From assembly GCA_918797485.1 (NCBI GenBank), contig CAKKNE010000007.1, positions 5,001 to 69,000 on the forward strand: 64,000 nt of DNA, given 5' to 3'. Shown here piece by piece: positions 42,892 through 52,339 of this stretch. Numbering within the stretch: position 1 is the first letter of the stretch; each line of letters begins with the position of its first letter. The translations under genes were made by a program, and so were the position numbers. The notes under the pieces are model-generated. The model worked only from the letters and a program-made list of their open reading frames with translations. It ran no database searches and had not been told where the DNA came from. This stretch comes from Pelagomonas calceolata (Eukaryota > Sar > Pelagophyceae > Pelagomonadales > Pelagomonadaceae).

Positions 42892-44121
42892 ATGGCACGC
42901 GAAACATTTGAACGTAATAAACCACATATTAATATCGGAACTATCGGTCACGTAGACCACGGTAAAACAACATTAACAGCTGCAATCACGATGACCCTAG
43001 CACTAGGCACGGGTGGTGCATCAAAAAATTATGAAGATATTGATGCAGCACCAGAGGAACGTGCACGTGGTATTACAATTAATACAGCACACGTGGAGTA
43101 TGAAACTGAAACGCGTCACTATGCGCACGTGGATTGTCCAGGTCACGCAGATTACGTAAAAAATATGATTACGGGTGCAGCACAGATGGACGGTGCTATT
43201 CTGGTTTGTTCAGCAGCGGATGGTCCAATGCCACAAACTCGTGAACACATTTTATTATCAAAACAAGTAGGTGTACCACATATCGTAGTTTTCTTAAATA
43301 AAGAAGACCAAGTTGATGATGAAGAATTATTAGAATTAGTTGAATTAGAAGTACGCGAATTATTATCAAGCTATGATTTCCCTGGTGATGATATTCCATG
43401 TGTAGCTGGTTCAGCCTTAATGGCAATTGAAGCGATAAACGAAAATGCTAATGTTGCACGTGGTGACAATAAATGGGTTGATAAGATTTATGGGTTAATG
43501 GACGCTGTTGACGAATATATTCCAACGCCTGTTCGTGACACAGATAAAACTTTCTTAATGGCAGTTGAGGATGCTTTTTCTATTACTGGACGCGGAACGG
43601 TATCAACTGGACGTATTGAACGTGGTACAGTAAAAGTTGGTGAAAGTGTCGAAATTGTTGGATTAGGTGAAACACGAGAAACAACAGTAACTGGTATTGA
43701 AATGTTCCAGAAAACGCTAGAGGAAGGTTTAGCGGGTGATAATGTTGGTTTATTATTACGTGGTATCCAAAAAGAGGATATTGAACGTGGTATGGTTTTA
43801 GCAGCACCGGCTACCATTACTCCGCATACTGTATTCGAAGCCGAAGTATACATTTTAACTAAAGAAGAAGGTGGACGTCATACGCCATTCTTTACAGGTT
43901 ACCGACCGCAATTTTATGTTCGAACTACAGATGTAACAGGAAACATCAAACAATTTACAGCAGATGATGGTACTGAAGTAGAAATGGTTATGCCAGGAGA
44001 CCGTATCAAAATGACTGCTGAATTAATTTCAGCAATTGCAATTGAAGATGGAATGCGTTTTGCCATTCGTGAAGGTGGACGTACAATTGGTGCTGGTGTT
44101 GTTTCAAAAATCGTAACTTAA
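42892..44121 (+). CDS. tufA: Translation elongation factor Tu
   Basis: 409 residues. G1 GHVDHGKT at residues 19-26, G3 DCPGH near 81-85, G4 NKED in [10 protein letters not shown]. Delivers aminoacyl-tRNA to the ribosome. The 51-nt gap after rps7 is longer than the cluster average and may hold its own translation signals. Confidence 0.99.
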   Translation: MARETFERNKPHINIGTIGHVDHGKTTLTAAITMTLALGTGGASKNYEDIDAAPEERARGITINTAHVEYETETRHYAHVDCPGHADYVKNMITGAAQMDGAILVCSAADGPMPQTREHILLSKQVGVPHIVVFLNKEDQVDDEELLELVELEVRELLSSYDFPGDDIPCVAGSALMAIEAINENANVARGDNKWVDKIYGLMDAVDEYIPTPVRDTDKTFLMAVEDAFSITGRGTVSTGRIERGTVKVGESVEIVGLGETRETTVTGIEMFQKTLEEGLAGDNVGLLLRGIQKEDIERGMVLAAPATITPHTVFEAEVYILTKEEGGRHTPFFTGYRPQFYVRTTDVTGNIKQFTADDGTEVEMVMPGDRIKMTAELISAIAIEDGMRFAIREGGRTIGAGVVSKIVT

Positions 44122-44137
44122 AAAACAAACCAATAAA

Positions 44138-44461
44138 ATGGAATCATTGGATAAACACATAAAAACTCGAGTAAAATTAGAAGCATTTGATACTAAGTTA
44201 CTTACGGAAGCTTGTAAAAGTCTAATTGAAGGAATTTCAAGTATAAATGGGATAGCAAAAGGCCCTATTCCATTACCAACAAAAAAACGTATTTATTGCG
44301 TATTACGTTCTCCGCATGTAGATAAAAAATCTCGTGAACATTTTGAAATTCGTATTCATAAACGATTACTAGATATTTATACACCTCAAAATGTTGAAAA
44401 TATTGCAGATTCATTCTTAAAAATCGCAATACCTCCTGGTGTTTCAATCAAATTATCGTAA
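44138..44461 (+). CDS. rps10: 30S ribosomal protein S10
   Basis: 107 residues. VRLEAFD-like VKLEAFDTKLLTEACKSLI start and the GPIPLPTKKRIYCVLRSPHVDKKSREHFEIRIHKR motif are diagnostic. Last gene of the cluster, directly after tufA. Confidence 0.98.
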   Translation: MESLDKHIKTRVKLEAFDTKLLTEACKSLIEGISSINGIAKGPIPLPTKKRIYCVLRSPHVDKKSREHFEIRIHKRLLDIYTPQNVENIADSFLKIAIPPGVSIKLS

Positions 44462-44598
44462 TTAAAAAAATTGAATAATTAATAAAACCGTTTTAAGGGT
44501 ATAATTATATTTAACAATAATTAATTATTAAAGTTTATAAATCAATTATTTCGTTGTAAGAAAGTCAGCAAAAAAATAAAAATAAGAGAGGTTTTTAG

Positions 44599-46131
44599 AT
44601 GGCGTTACCTTGGTATCGAGTACATACAGTCGTTCTTAACGATCCTGGGCGTTTAATTGCAGTACATTTAATGCACACATCACTAGTTGCAGGATGGGCT
44701 GGATCAATGGCGTTATACGAATTAGCAATTTTTGATCCTTCTGATCCAGTACTAAATCCAATGTGGAGACAAGGCATGTACGTAATGCCTTTTATGACAC
44801 GTTTAGGTGTTACTGATTCATGGGGTGGTTGGAGTATCACTGGTGAAAGTGTTTCTACTCCAGGTTTATGGAGTTATGAAGGTGTTGCTTTAACACATAT
44901 TGTATTGTCAGGTTTATGTTTCCTTGCCGCTATTTGGCACTGGGTTTACTGGGATTTAGATTTATTCCGTGACCCTAGAACAGGTGAGCCTGCGATTGAT
45001 TTACCAAAAGTATTTGGTATTCATTTATTCTTATCTGGTTTATTATGTTTTGGTTTCGGTGCGTTCCACGTTACTGGAATCTTTGGCCCAGGAATTTGGG
45101 TTTCAGATGCATATGGTGTAACTGGAAAAGTTGCTGGTGTTGCACCAGCGTGGGGTCCTGAAGGATTTAACCCGTTCAATCCTGGAGGAGTTGCTTCGCA
45201 TCATATCGCGGCAGGTGCTTTTGGTATTTTAGCTGGTATTTTCCATTTAACTGTACGTCCACCGCAACGTTTATACCGTGCATTACGTATGGGTAATATT
45301 GAAACAGTTTTATCAAGTAGTATTTCAGCGGTATTCTTTGCTGCATTTATTACATCAGGAACAATGTGGTATGGTAGTGCAACAACACCGATTGAATTAT
45401 TTGGTCCAACACGTTACCAATGGGATAGTGGATATTTCCAACAAGAAATTGAACGCCAAGTTGAAACTTCATTAAGCGAAGGTTTATCAGAAAGCAACGC
45501 TTGGTCACGTATTCCAGATAAATTAGCATTCTACGATTACATTGGAAATAACCCTGCAAAAGGTGGTTTATTCCGTTCAGGACCAATGAATAAAGGTGAT
45601 GGTATCGCTGAAGCATGGTTAGGGCATCCAATCTTTAAAGATCGTGATGGTCGTGAACTAACAGTTCGTCGTATGCCAGCTTTCTTCGAAACATTCCCAG
45701 TTATCTTAGTTGATAAAGATGGTGTGATCCGAGCTGATATTCCATTCCGACGTGCAGAATCTAAGTATAGTATTGAGCAAGTAGGTGTTTCTGTTGATTT
45801 CTATGGCGGAAAACTAAATGGTCAATCGTTTAAGGATGCTCCAACGGTGAAGAAATTCGCTCGTAAAGCACAATTAGGTGAAGTATTCGAATTTGATCGT
45901 ACAAGTTTAGAATCGGATGGTGTATTCCGTAGTAGTCCACGTGGTTGGTATACTTTTGGTCACTTAAACTTTGCTTTATTATTCTTCTTTGGCCATTTAT
46001 GGCACGGAGCTCGAACATTATTCCGTGATGTATTTACGGGTATTGGTGCAGAAATTACGGAACAAATTGAATTTGGTGCATTCCAAAAACTTGGTGATGC
46101 TTCAACAGTCCGTAAGCAAGGTGCAGTTTAA
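44599..46131 (+). CDS. psbB: Photosystem II CP47 protein
   Basis: 510 residues, six membrane helices, the inner antenna of PSII. N-terminus [18 protein letters not shown] is invariant in the family. First gene of the psbB-psbT-(psbN)-psbH cluster. AAGAGAGG, 11 nt before the ATG, is a good ribosome-binding site. Confidence 0.99.
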   Translation: MALPWYRVHTVVLNDPGRLIAVHLMHTSLVAGWAGSMALYELAIFDPSDPVLNPMWRQGMYVMPFMTRLGVTDSWGGWSITGESVSTPGLWSYEGVALTHIVLSGLCFLAAIWHWVYWDLDLFRDPRTGEPAIDLPKVFGIHLFLSGLLCFGFGAFHVTGIFGPGIWVSDAYGVTGKVAGVAPAWGPEGFNPFNPGGVASHHIAAGAFGILAGIFHLTVRPPQRLYRALRMGNIETVLSSSISAVFFAAFITSGTMWYGSATTPIELFGPTRYQWDSGYFQQEIERQVETSLSEGLSESNAWSRIPDKLAFYDYIGNNPAKGGLFRSGPMNKGDGIAEAWLGHPIFKDRDGRELTVRRMPAFFETFPVILVDKDGVIRADIPFRRAESKYSIEQVGVSVDFYGGKLNGQSFKDAPTVKKFARKAQLGEVFEFDRTSLESDGVFRSSPRGWYTFGHLNFALLFFFGHLWHGARTLFRDVFTGIGAEITEQIEFGAFQKLGDASTVRKQGAV

Positions 46132-46179
46132 TTTTAAACGTATATATATCTTTGAATAATTAAAAATAAAAAAAGAATT

Positions 46180-46278
46180 ATGGAAGCACTTGTTTATACA
46201 TTTTTATTAATCGGAACTTTACTTGTAATCTTCTTTGCAATTTTCTTCCGTGAAACTCCAAAAATTATTAAAAAGTAA
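46180..46278 (+). CDS. psbT: Photosystem II subunit PsbT
   Basis: 32 residues: [20 protein letters not shown], then FFRETPK and a lysine-rich end. Single-span subunit near the D1 acceptor side. Cotranscribed with psbB. Confidence 0.97.
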   Translation: MEALVYTFLLIGTLLVIFFAIFFRETPKIIKK

Positions 46279-46291
46279 ATTAACCCTTAAA

Positions 46292-46325
46292 AAAGCAGCA
46301 CTTTTTTTAAAAAAAGTGCTGCTTT
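46292..46325. terminator. Bidirectional terminator between psbT and psbN
   Basis: A 34-nt perfect palindrome (AAAGCAGCACTTTTTTT and complement) between convergent psbT and psbN. Its long A/T runs give a U tract in either direction. Confidence 0.85.
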
Positions 46326-46354
46326 AAAAAAATATATATTTCAATTTTTTTAAA

Positions 46355-46486
46355 TTAATCCTCATGTTCTTCAAATGGATCGCGCAAATTTTTTGATGCT
46401 GAGCCAAAGGAAGTATAAACAGAGTAACCTGTTATGCCGACTAGTAAACTAGCCATAAAAATAATTAAAATTGCAGCAGTTTCCAT
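46355..46486 (-). CDS. psbN: Photosystem II assembly protein PsbN
   Basis: 43 residues on the minus strand: [20 protein letters not shown], then [23 protein letters not shown]. The opposite orientation to psbB, psbT and psbH is conserved in all plastids. PsbN assists assembly and repair of PSII and is not a stable subunit. Confidence 0.98.
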   Translation of the reverse strand: METAAILIIFMASLLVGITGYSVYTSFGSASKNLRDPFEEHED

Positions 46487-46591
46487 ACTTAAAATAAAAA
46501 TAGTAATTTGTTTAGAATTTACGTCTTATGTTGTGTATAATAATATTTACCAAACAATTATAGAATATATTTTACACTAATTAAAATAATT

Positions 46592-46795
46592 ATGGCTTTA
46601 AGAACTAGATTAGGAGAGCTTTTACGCCCCTTAAATGCTGAATACGGTCGTGTTGCACCGGGTTGGGGTACAACTCCGTTAATGGGGGTTGTTATGGCTC
46701 TATTCTTAGTGTTCCTATTAATCATTTTACAAATTTATAATTCATCATTAATTATCGAAAATGTGGATGTTGACTGGACAAACTTCGGCAGCTAA
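46592..46795 (+). CDS. psbH: Photosystem II subunit PsbH
   Basis: 67 residues, [21 protein letters not shown] and [15 protein letters not shown]. Short form without the N-terminal phosphorylated threonine extension of plants, as in cyanobacteria and red algae. Confidence 0.98.
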   Translation: MALRTRLGELLRPLNAEYGRVAPGWGTTPLMGVVMALFLVFLLIILQIYNSSLIIENVDVDWTNFGS

Positions 46796-46843
46796 CACAC
46801 ACGATTTTTAAAGAACTGAATTCGAGGATTTTAGCAAAATATA

Positions 46844-47263
46844 ATGGAAGCTTATTCAACATTACTTTTGACATCAGGTCCAGCGATTCAACATATATTA
46901 GAAAATGGTAACGTAGTCGATTTACCAGGAGACGTAACATTTATTTGTGAAGTCTCAAACCCAGCGATGGCAAATTCGCTGGGGACCGTAAAATTTGCCT
47001 TGATAGATTTAATTCGAATTTTTGGATTTTTTTACGTATTGCGTTTCACAATTCAATTCTTCGGTCATATTAATCCATATGATGGGGGGCTATTCGAAAC
47101 AATCTATACTTTTACGGAACCTTACACGCGACTATTCTTAGGATTTTTACCATCTTTGTATAATATGGATATGGGACTTATTCTTGGATTCATCATTTTG
47201 GATCGCATAGAAACACTAATATCCAAGATCGCCATATTAGATTTAGCTGGTACAATTTATTAA
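46844..47263 (+). CDS. ycf19: Ycf19-like protein of the YggT family
   Basis: 139 residues. The segment from about residue 47 fits the YggT/Ycf19 pattern: a membrane helix with an arginine (IDLIRIFGFFYVLRFTIQFF), then FTEPYTRLFLGFLPSLYNMDMG and a second helix LILGFIILDRIETL. The first 45 residues are an unusual extension beyond the roughly 90-residue family core. YggT proteins are linked to membrane organisation and cytochrome b6f haem attachment, but the role of this one is unknown. The family call is by eye. Confidence 0.65.
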   Translation: MEAYSTLLLTSGPAIQHILENGNVVDLPGDVTFICEVSNPAMANSLGTVKFALIDLIRIFGFFYVLRFTIQFFGHINPYDGGLFETIYTFTEPYTRLFLGFLPSLYNMDMGLILGFIILDRIETLISKIAILDLAGTIY

Positions 47264-47283
47264 AATAATAATTAATATTTCGA

Positions 47284-47400
47284 ATGACTCCGTCTTTATC
47301 AAGTTTTATTTTTAGTCTTTTTGCTGGTGCCTTCGTTTTAACCGCTATTTTCGGTGCTCTTGCTTTTGTAAGCAACCAGGATCGTGTGGCCCGCGATTAG
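47284..47400 (+). CDS. psbX: Photosystem II subunit PsbX
   Basis: 38 residues: MTPSLSSFIFSLFAGAFVL, then a segment ending SNQDRVARD. MTPSL start, one membrane span and the basic Q-D-R-V tail are typical of PsbX, which sits by cytochrome b559 near the QB site. Confidence 0.93.
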   Translation: MTPSLSSFIFSLFAGAFVLTAIFGALAFVSNQDRVARD

Positions 47401-47484
47401 GCGCAGTTGAGTTAAAAATTATAAATTAATTTAACTATTTATTTCTATTGGGTTCAATTTTATAAAAAAAATAAAAAAAAAATT

Positions 47485-47973
47485 ATGTTACGTAAATTTT
47501 TAAAATCCGTAATCTTTAGCATTTCATGCCTAGCTTGTTTAAACGCTACAGCTGCTTTTGCTATTGATCTTGATGACGCAACACGAACAGTAGCCTTAGA
47601 TGGATCAAAAACAGTAATCTTAACACAAGAACAAGTAAAACGAGGCAAGCGTCTATTTAACTCATCATGTGGAACTTGTCACACTGGTGGTATTACAAAG
47701 ACAAACCCGAATGTAGGTTTAGATACTGACGCATTAGCTTTTGCAACACCACCTCGTGATACTATCGTAAGTTTAGTAGATTACATGAATAATCCGACAA
47801 CTTATGATGGAATTGAATCAATTGCTGAAATTCACCCAAGTATTTTAAGTGCGGATATCTTCCCGAAAATGCGAGCATTAACAGATGATGATATGTTTGC
47901 TATTGCTGGCCACATTTTGTTACAACCACGTATTGTAAGTGAGAAATGGGGTGGAGGTAAAATTTACTATTAA
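47485..47973 (+). CDS. psbV: Cytochrome c550 (PsbV)
   Basis: 162 residues. N-terminal signal peptide (about 1-26, cleavage after AAFA) sends it to the thylakoid lumen. Haem motif CGTCH at residues 62-66, and the end KWGGGKIYY is the PsbV hallmark. Extrinsic PSII subunit that protects the oxygen-evolving centre in cyanobacteria and red-lineage algae; absent from green plants. Confidence 0.98.
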   Translation: MLRKFLKSVIFSISCLACLNATAAFAIDLDDATRTVALDGSKTVILTQEQVKRGKRLFNSSCGTCHTGGITKTNPNVGLDTDALAFATPPRDTIVSLVDYMNNPTTYDGIESIAEIHPSILSADIFPKMRALTDDDMFAIAGHILLQPRIVSEKWGGGKIYY

Positions 47974-47980
47974 AAATAAA

Positions 47981-48013
47981 AATAAGGTAATAATAACATA
48001 TTATTACCTTATT
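47981..48013 (+). terminator. Terminator after psbV
   Basis: 15-bp stem AATAAGGTAATAATA / TATTATTACCTTATT with an ACA loop, 8 nt after the psbV stop. Confidence 0.8.
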
Positions 48014-48140
48014 CAAAAAAATAAATTTTTATAACTTTTTAAATCAAAAAACAAGAACTTACATTTAATTTTCAAGTATAATATTATCGCGTTAACTTAC
48101 AAATTAACAAAAATTAAAAAGATAACCTATAAAATCAGAA

Positions 48141-48335
48141 ATGAATAATTTTTGGGAAAATATTGCACGTTATCCAAGGTTTTTTATAAGTGCAATGCTT
48201 GGTTTACTTTTAATTTTAATATCCCCATTTCAAAAATTGTTACGAACTACGGTAGGTAAAATTATTTTCGGGGTTTCAATTATTGGAATTGGATGCTTTA
48301 TCAGTCTCACGTTAAAAAATATGCTTGATATTTAA
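48141..48335 (+). CDS. ycf33: Conserved plastid protein Ycf33
   Basis: 64 residues. MNNFWENIARYPRFFISAMLGLLL and a second hydrophobic stretch match Ycf33 of cyanobacteria and red-lineage plastids. Function is debated (cyclic electron flow has been suggested in cyanobacteria). Begins 28 nt before ilvB, so the two may share a transcript. Confidence 0.93.
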   Translation: MNNFWENIARYPRFFISAMLGLLLILISPFQKLLRTTVGKIIFGVSIIGIGCFISLTLKNMLDI

Positions 48336-48363
48336 AAATTAAAATAAAACTTAAAATTTACTC

Positions 48364-50094
48364 ATGAAAACACGAGGATCATTTGCACTACTTGATAGTT
48401 TAGTACGTAACGGGACTAGACATATCTTTGGTTACCCTGGCGGGGCAATTTTACCAATTTATGACGAAGTTTATAAATGGGAAGAAAAGAATTTAATAAA
48501 ACATATTTTAGTTCGACATGAACAAGGTGCTGTTCATGCTGCAGACGGTTATGCACGCGCAACTAGTAAAGTTGGAGTATGCTTTGCGACATCAGGGCCT
48601 GGTGCGACGAATTTAGTAACAGGAATCGCGACCGCTCAAATGGATTCAGTACCTTTAGTTATGATTACAGGACAAGTGGGTCGCCCCTTTATTGGAACGG
48701 ATGCTTTCCAAGAAACTGATATTTTTGGGATTACACTTCCAATAGTTAAACATTCCTATGTAATTCGTGATGTAAAAAAGATTGCCCATATTGTTAGTGA
48801 GGCATTTTTTATTGCCCGTAATGGACGCCCAGGCCCGGTTCTAATTGATGTTCCAAAAGATGTGGGGCTTGAAGAATTTACGGACTATCGACCAATAAAT
48901 CAAAATAATATTATTCGATCAAAAGGATTTAGATTCATCTATCGAAGTACCATTAAAAGATTAGACCAAGTAACACACTTAATTGAGCAAGCGTCACAAC
49001 CATTATTTTATGTTGGTGGTGGAGTAGTAACCGCAAATGCCAATAACGAATTACATAAATTAGCAGAGCATTACCAAATCCCCGTAACTACTACATTAAT
49101 GGGAAAAGGTGCATTTAATGAAAATGATAATTTAGCGCTTGGAATGTTAGGAATGCATGGAACAGCTTACGCTAATTTCTCCGTAAGTGAATGCGATTTA
49201 TTAATTGCTGTTGGTGCACGTTTCGACGATCGAGTAACAGGAAAACTAGATGAATTTGCCGTAAATGCGCAAATTATTCACATTGATATAGACCCTGCTG
49301 AAGTAGGCAAAAATAAAACGCCACACTTATCCCTTATCGGAGACGTTAAAAAAATTCTTGGTGAATTAATAAAAATAGCCAAAAAACAAAATATTTCGAC
49401 TTCTGATCAAACTTTTGCTTGGCGTGAAAGAATTAAAAAATGGCAAACGGTTTATCCATTAGTTATTCCACAAGGCGAAACAAAAGTTTCACCACAAGAA
49501 ATTTTAAATAACTTAACCGAATTAGCACCAAATGCATTCTTCACAACTGATGTTGGACAACATCAAATGTGGTCTGCACAATTTTTAAAATGCGGAGTTC
49601 GCAAATGGTCATCGAGTGCTGGCTTAGGAACAATGGGTTATGGTATTCCAGCTGCGATTGGGAATCAAGTTGCTTTTCCAAAAAACACTGTAATTTGTAT
49701 AACTGGCGATGCGAGTATTCAAATGAATATTCAAGAATTAGGGACAATTGCGCAATACCAGTTACCTGTCAAAATTATTCTTTTAAATAATAACTGGCAA
49801 GGTATGGTTAGGCAATGGCAACAATCATTTTATGGTGAACGTTATTCACACTCAAGTATGAATGAAGGAATGCCAAATTTTGTACAATTAGCAAATGCAT
49901 ATGGTATAAATGCTAAACAAATAAGTTCCCCAAATAATTTGAAAGAGCAATTGCAAGAAGTATTAGATACACCAGGCCCATGTTTAGTTGATTGCCAAAT
50001 TATCAAAGATGAAAATTGCTACCCTATGGTAGCACCAGGCAAGAGTAATTCACAAATGATAGGAATCTCAAAACAGAGTGCACCTGTTACATAA
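48364..50094 (+). CDS. ilvB: Acetolactate synthase large subunit
   Basis: 576 residues. Thiamine-diphosphate enzyme that condenses pyruvate (or pyruvate and 2-oxobutyrate) in the first common step of valine, leucine and isoleucine synthesis. Catalytic Glu53 in [17 protein letters not shown]; ThDP motif GDA at 448-450 with NN at 475-476. FAD region GMHGTAYAN near 263. The regulatory subunit gene ilvH is not in the window. Plastid ilvB is a red-algal retention lost in many secondary plastids. Confidence 0.97.
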   Translation: MKTRGSFALLDSLVRNGTRHIFGYPGGAILPIYDEVYKWEEKNLIKHILVRHEQGAVHAADGYARATSKVGVCFATSGPGATNLVTGIATAQMDSVPLVMITGQVGRPFIGTDAFQETDIFGITLPIVKHSYVIRDVKKIAHIVSEAFFIARNGRPGPVLIDVPKDVGLEEFTDYRPINQNNIIRSKGFRFIYRSTIKRLDQVTHLIEQASQPLFYVGGGVVTANANNELHKLAEHYQIPVTTTLMGKGAFNENDNLALGMLGMHGTAYANFSVSECDLLIAVGARFDDRVTGKLDEFAVNAQIIHIDIDPAEVGKNKTPHLSLIGDVKKILGELIKIAKKQNISTSDQTFAWRERIKKWQTVYPLVIPQGETKVSPQEILNNLTELAPNAFFTTDVGQHQMWSAQFLKCGVRKWSSSAGLGTMGYGIPAAIGNQVAFPKNTVICITGDASIQMNIQELGTIAQYQLPVKIILLNNNWQGMVRQWQQSFYGERYSHSSMNEGMPNFVQLANAYGINAKQISSPNNLKEQLQEVLDTPGPCLVDCQIIKDENCYPMVAPGKSNSQMIGISKQSAPVT

Positions 50095-50100
50095 ATAAAA

Positions 50101-50182
50101 TGGGCCGAGTTGGATTTGAACCAACGTAGGCAATGCCAGCGGATTTACAATCCGCCCCCTTTAACCCCTCGGGCACCGACCC
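50101..50182 (-). tRNA. trnY(GUA): tRNA-Tyr (GUA)
   Basis: 82 nt with a long variable arm, anticodon arm GCGGATTGTAAATCCGC giving GUA. It starts 7 nt after the ilvB stop, on the opposite strand. Confidence 0.96.
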
Positions 50183-50253
50183 TAAAATGTTAATTAAAAT
50201 AACATACCATATCCTACTGAAAAATAATAAAATTGTCAATTATATAACGAAAC

Positions 50254-50283
50254 ATATGGTAAGCGATAACGCTTACCATATGA
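50254..50283 (-). terminator. Terminator of the psbE-F-L-J operon
   Basis: 13-bp stem CATATGGTAAGCG / CGCTTACCATATG with an ATAA loop, 12 nt beyond the psbJ stop on the minus strand. Confidence 0.8.
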
Positions 50284-50294
50284 TGCTCTTTATA

Positions 50295-50414
50295 TTATAA
50301 AGATGAACCTAAACCAGAATATGCTCCATAAAAGAATAGAGCTAACACGGCTAACGCAGCAGTCCCACCCACTAACGCAATTAGCCACAAAGGAATTCTT
50401 CCTGTATTTGCCAT
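50295..50414 (-). CDS. psbJ: Photosystem II subunit PsbJ
   Basis: 39 residues: [20 protein letters not shown], then a segment ending [11 protein letters not shown]. Last gene of the minus-strand psbE-psbF-psbL-psbJ operon. Confidence 0.98.
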   Translation of the reverse strand: MANTGRIPLWLIALVGGTAALAVLALFFYGAYSGLGSSL

Positions 50415-50435
50415 TAAATTTACTCCTTTAAAAAA

Positions 50436-50564
<129 letters not shown>

Positions 50565-50696
50565 CTATCTTTGAATAAATTGCATTGATGTGATTGCACC
50601 TAAGAAAAATACTGTAGGTACTGCTAATCCATGAACTGCTAACCAACGGAAAGTAAAAATCGGATAAGCTACAGGTTGGTTTAAAACTTTTATCAT
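50565..50696 (-). CDS. psbF: Cytochrome b559 beta subunit
   Basis: 43 residues. The haem-ligating histidine is in [19 protein letters not shown]. Pairs with PsbE to hold one b-type haem in PSII. Confidence 0.99.
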   Translation of the reverse strand: MIKVLNQPVAYPIFTFRWLAVHGLAVPTVFFLGAITSMQFIQR

Positions 50697-50722
50697 ATTA
50701 AAATCCTTGCGTAAAATAAATA

Positions 50723-50977
50723 CTATAAACCTTTTGTTAAATCTTCTAATTCTTGTTTCGCACTAAAACGATCATTAACTAATGGAATTTGTTGACGATC
50801 TTGTGAGAAGTATTCATTTGGTCGAGGTGTACCAAAAACATCATAAGCAAGACCTGTTGCAATGAATAACCACCCTGAAATGAATAACGAAGGAATTGTA
50901 ATGCTATGGATAATCCAATAACGAACACTTGTGATAATATCAGAAAACGGGCGTTCACCAGTCGAACCACCTGACAT
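50723..50977 (-). CDS. psbE: Cytochrome b559 alpha subunit
   Basis: 84 residues. [20 protein letters not shown] and the haem-ligand histidine in [18 protein letters not shown]. First gene of the operon. AGGAGACTTT-like AGGAGACTTTC lies before the start. Confidence 0.99.
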   Translation of the reverse strand: MSGGSTGERPFSDIITSVRYWIIHSITIPSLFISGWLFIATGLAYDVFGTPRPNEYFSQDRQQIPLVNDRFSAKQELEDLTKGL

Positions 50978-51120
50978 AGAAAGTCTCCTAAAATTTTATT
51001 AATTATTACCTATTTTTAATTAGAAATATTAAAGCGTAAGCCTTAATAACAAATAAATCTAATATAGTATAAACATTATACATTCAGAAAGTCTGAAATA
51101 CAAAATAGAATTTGCAATAA

Positions 51121-52113
51121 TTATGGATAATTTATTTCTAAATGTGTCATTAAGTCTAATCGAGCCTGACCATTAGTATTTTCACCATTCAATATTAAAT
51201 CAACAGCTTCTTCGACTTTGTCATAAATAATCCACGAATCGGAACTACTAATTTCAATAATTACATCAAAAGTAGCCGCAAATTGTCTTTCTAAGACGCT
51301 TTTTTTTGTATTTCGTAATTTTGCAGATTGGTCACTAAGAGTGACTGACTGAATACCCCCAATTAAATTTACAAGTATAGGATTTTTTACTAAATTAACT
51401 AAACTATTTCCATGTGCGGTTGCGATTAACTGCACACCTCGTTCCGCAATAGTGCGGGCCGAAAGAGTTTCCGTTTCTGTACTTATTTCATCAATAATGA
51501 TGACTTCTGGCATATGATTTTCAACAGCTTCAATTAAAACTTGATGTTGTAAATCAAATTTTTTAACTTGTAGTCTTCGTGCTCGGCCAACCGCCACATG
51601 AGGAACATCATTATCGCCTGCTATTTCATTTGATGTATCTACGATAACTACCCGTTTTTCTAATTCATTAGAAAAAATTCTTGCAATCTCGCGAATAATT
51701 GTAGTTTTACCACTTCCAGGTTTACCTAAAATTAAAATTGATTTATCGTGTAGTAGGATATCCCGAATTTTATTAGTGGAACCGATAATTGACCGCCCTA
51801 CGCGACACGTTAATCCTATTATTTGATCTTCTCTATTTTTTAAACAACTAATACGATGTAATGTTTTATTTATCCCAGCACGATTTTTATCATTGAAAGC
51901 TGTAATTCTTTTTAAGACATAATGCATATCTTGCCTACAAATAATTCTTGGTGCTAGAATTACTACACCTGACGTAAATCGGGCTTCTGGGTATTTTCCA
52001 ATATCAAAAACAATTTCCATTAATTTTGAATTTGTACTATAGGACTTTAATGGTATTTGAACAAAATCTGGGAATATACTTATTAATGAAATTAAATCTT
52101 CGCAGACAATCAT
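51121..52113 (-). CDS. ycf45: Ycf45, P-loop ATPase of the SpoIIIAA-like family
   Basis: 330 residues from the ATG at 52113; an in-frame TTG two codons upstream is a weaker choice. Walker A GKPGSGKTT at 130-138 and Walker B VIIIDEIS at 204-211. The central ATPase domain resembles the cyanobacterial and plastid Ycf45 group, related to AAA-type ATPases; an R3H nucleic-acid-binding domain seen in some homologues is not obvious at the C-terminus. Function unknown. Divergent from psaA. Confidence 0.87.
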   Translation of the reverse strand: MIVCEDLISLISIFPDFVQIPLKSYSTNSKLMEIVFDIGKYPEARFTSGVVILAPRIICRQDMHYVLKRITAFNDKNRAGINKTLHRISCLKNREDQIIGLTCRVGRSIIGSTNKIRDILLHDKSILILGKPGSGKTTIIREIARIFSNELEKRVVIVDTSNEIAGDNDVPHVAVGRARRLQVKKFDLQHQVLIEAVENHMPEVIIIDEISTETETLSARTIAERGVQLIATAHGNSLVNLVKNPILVNLIGGIQSVTLSDQSAKLRNTKKSVLERQFAATFDVIIEISSSDSWIIYDKVEEAVDLILNGENTNGQARLDLMTHLEINYP

Positions 52114-52339
52114 AAGCAAATTACTTTTTTATTTATCCAAATTATATCTAGAGTTTTTGTTGTTAGCAGAAAAACCATTAATTTATTTAAAATAAAAAAA
52201 TTATTTTTTTTAATCCACTTTTGAATATTATTGTTTATAATATATTATGAAAACTCCCATTGGAATAAGTTATATTTCTATATAAGCTTGTTTAAAAAAT
52301 GTGAGTGTTTCTAATTTTTGTTCTTTGTAAAACACACAT

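Noticed and set aside
43196-43853. Antisense ORFs over tufA, atpA, groEL, psbC, psbD and psaA
   Set aside because: They are shadows of strongly conserved genes and encode low-complexity or hydrophobic strings without family resemblance.
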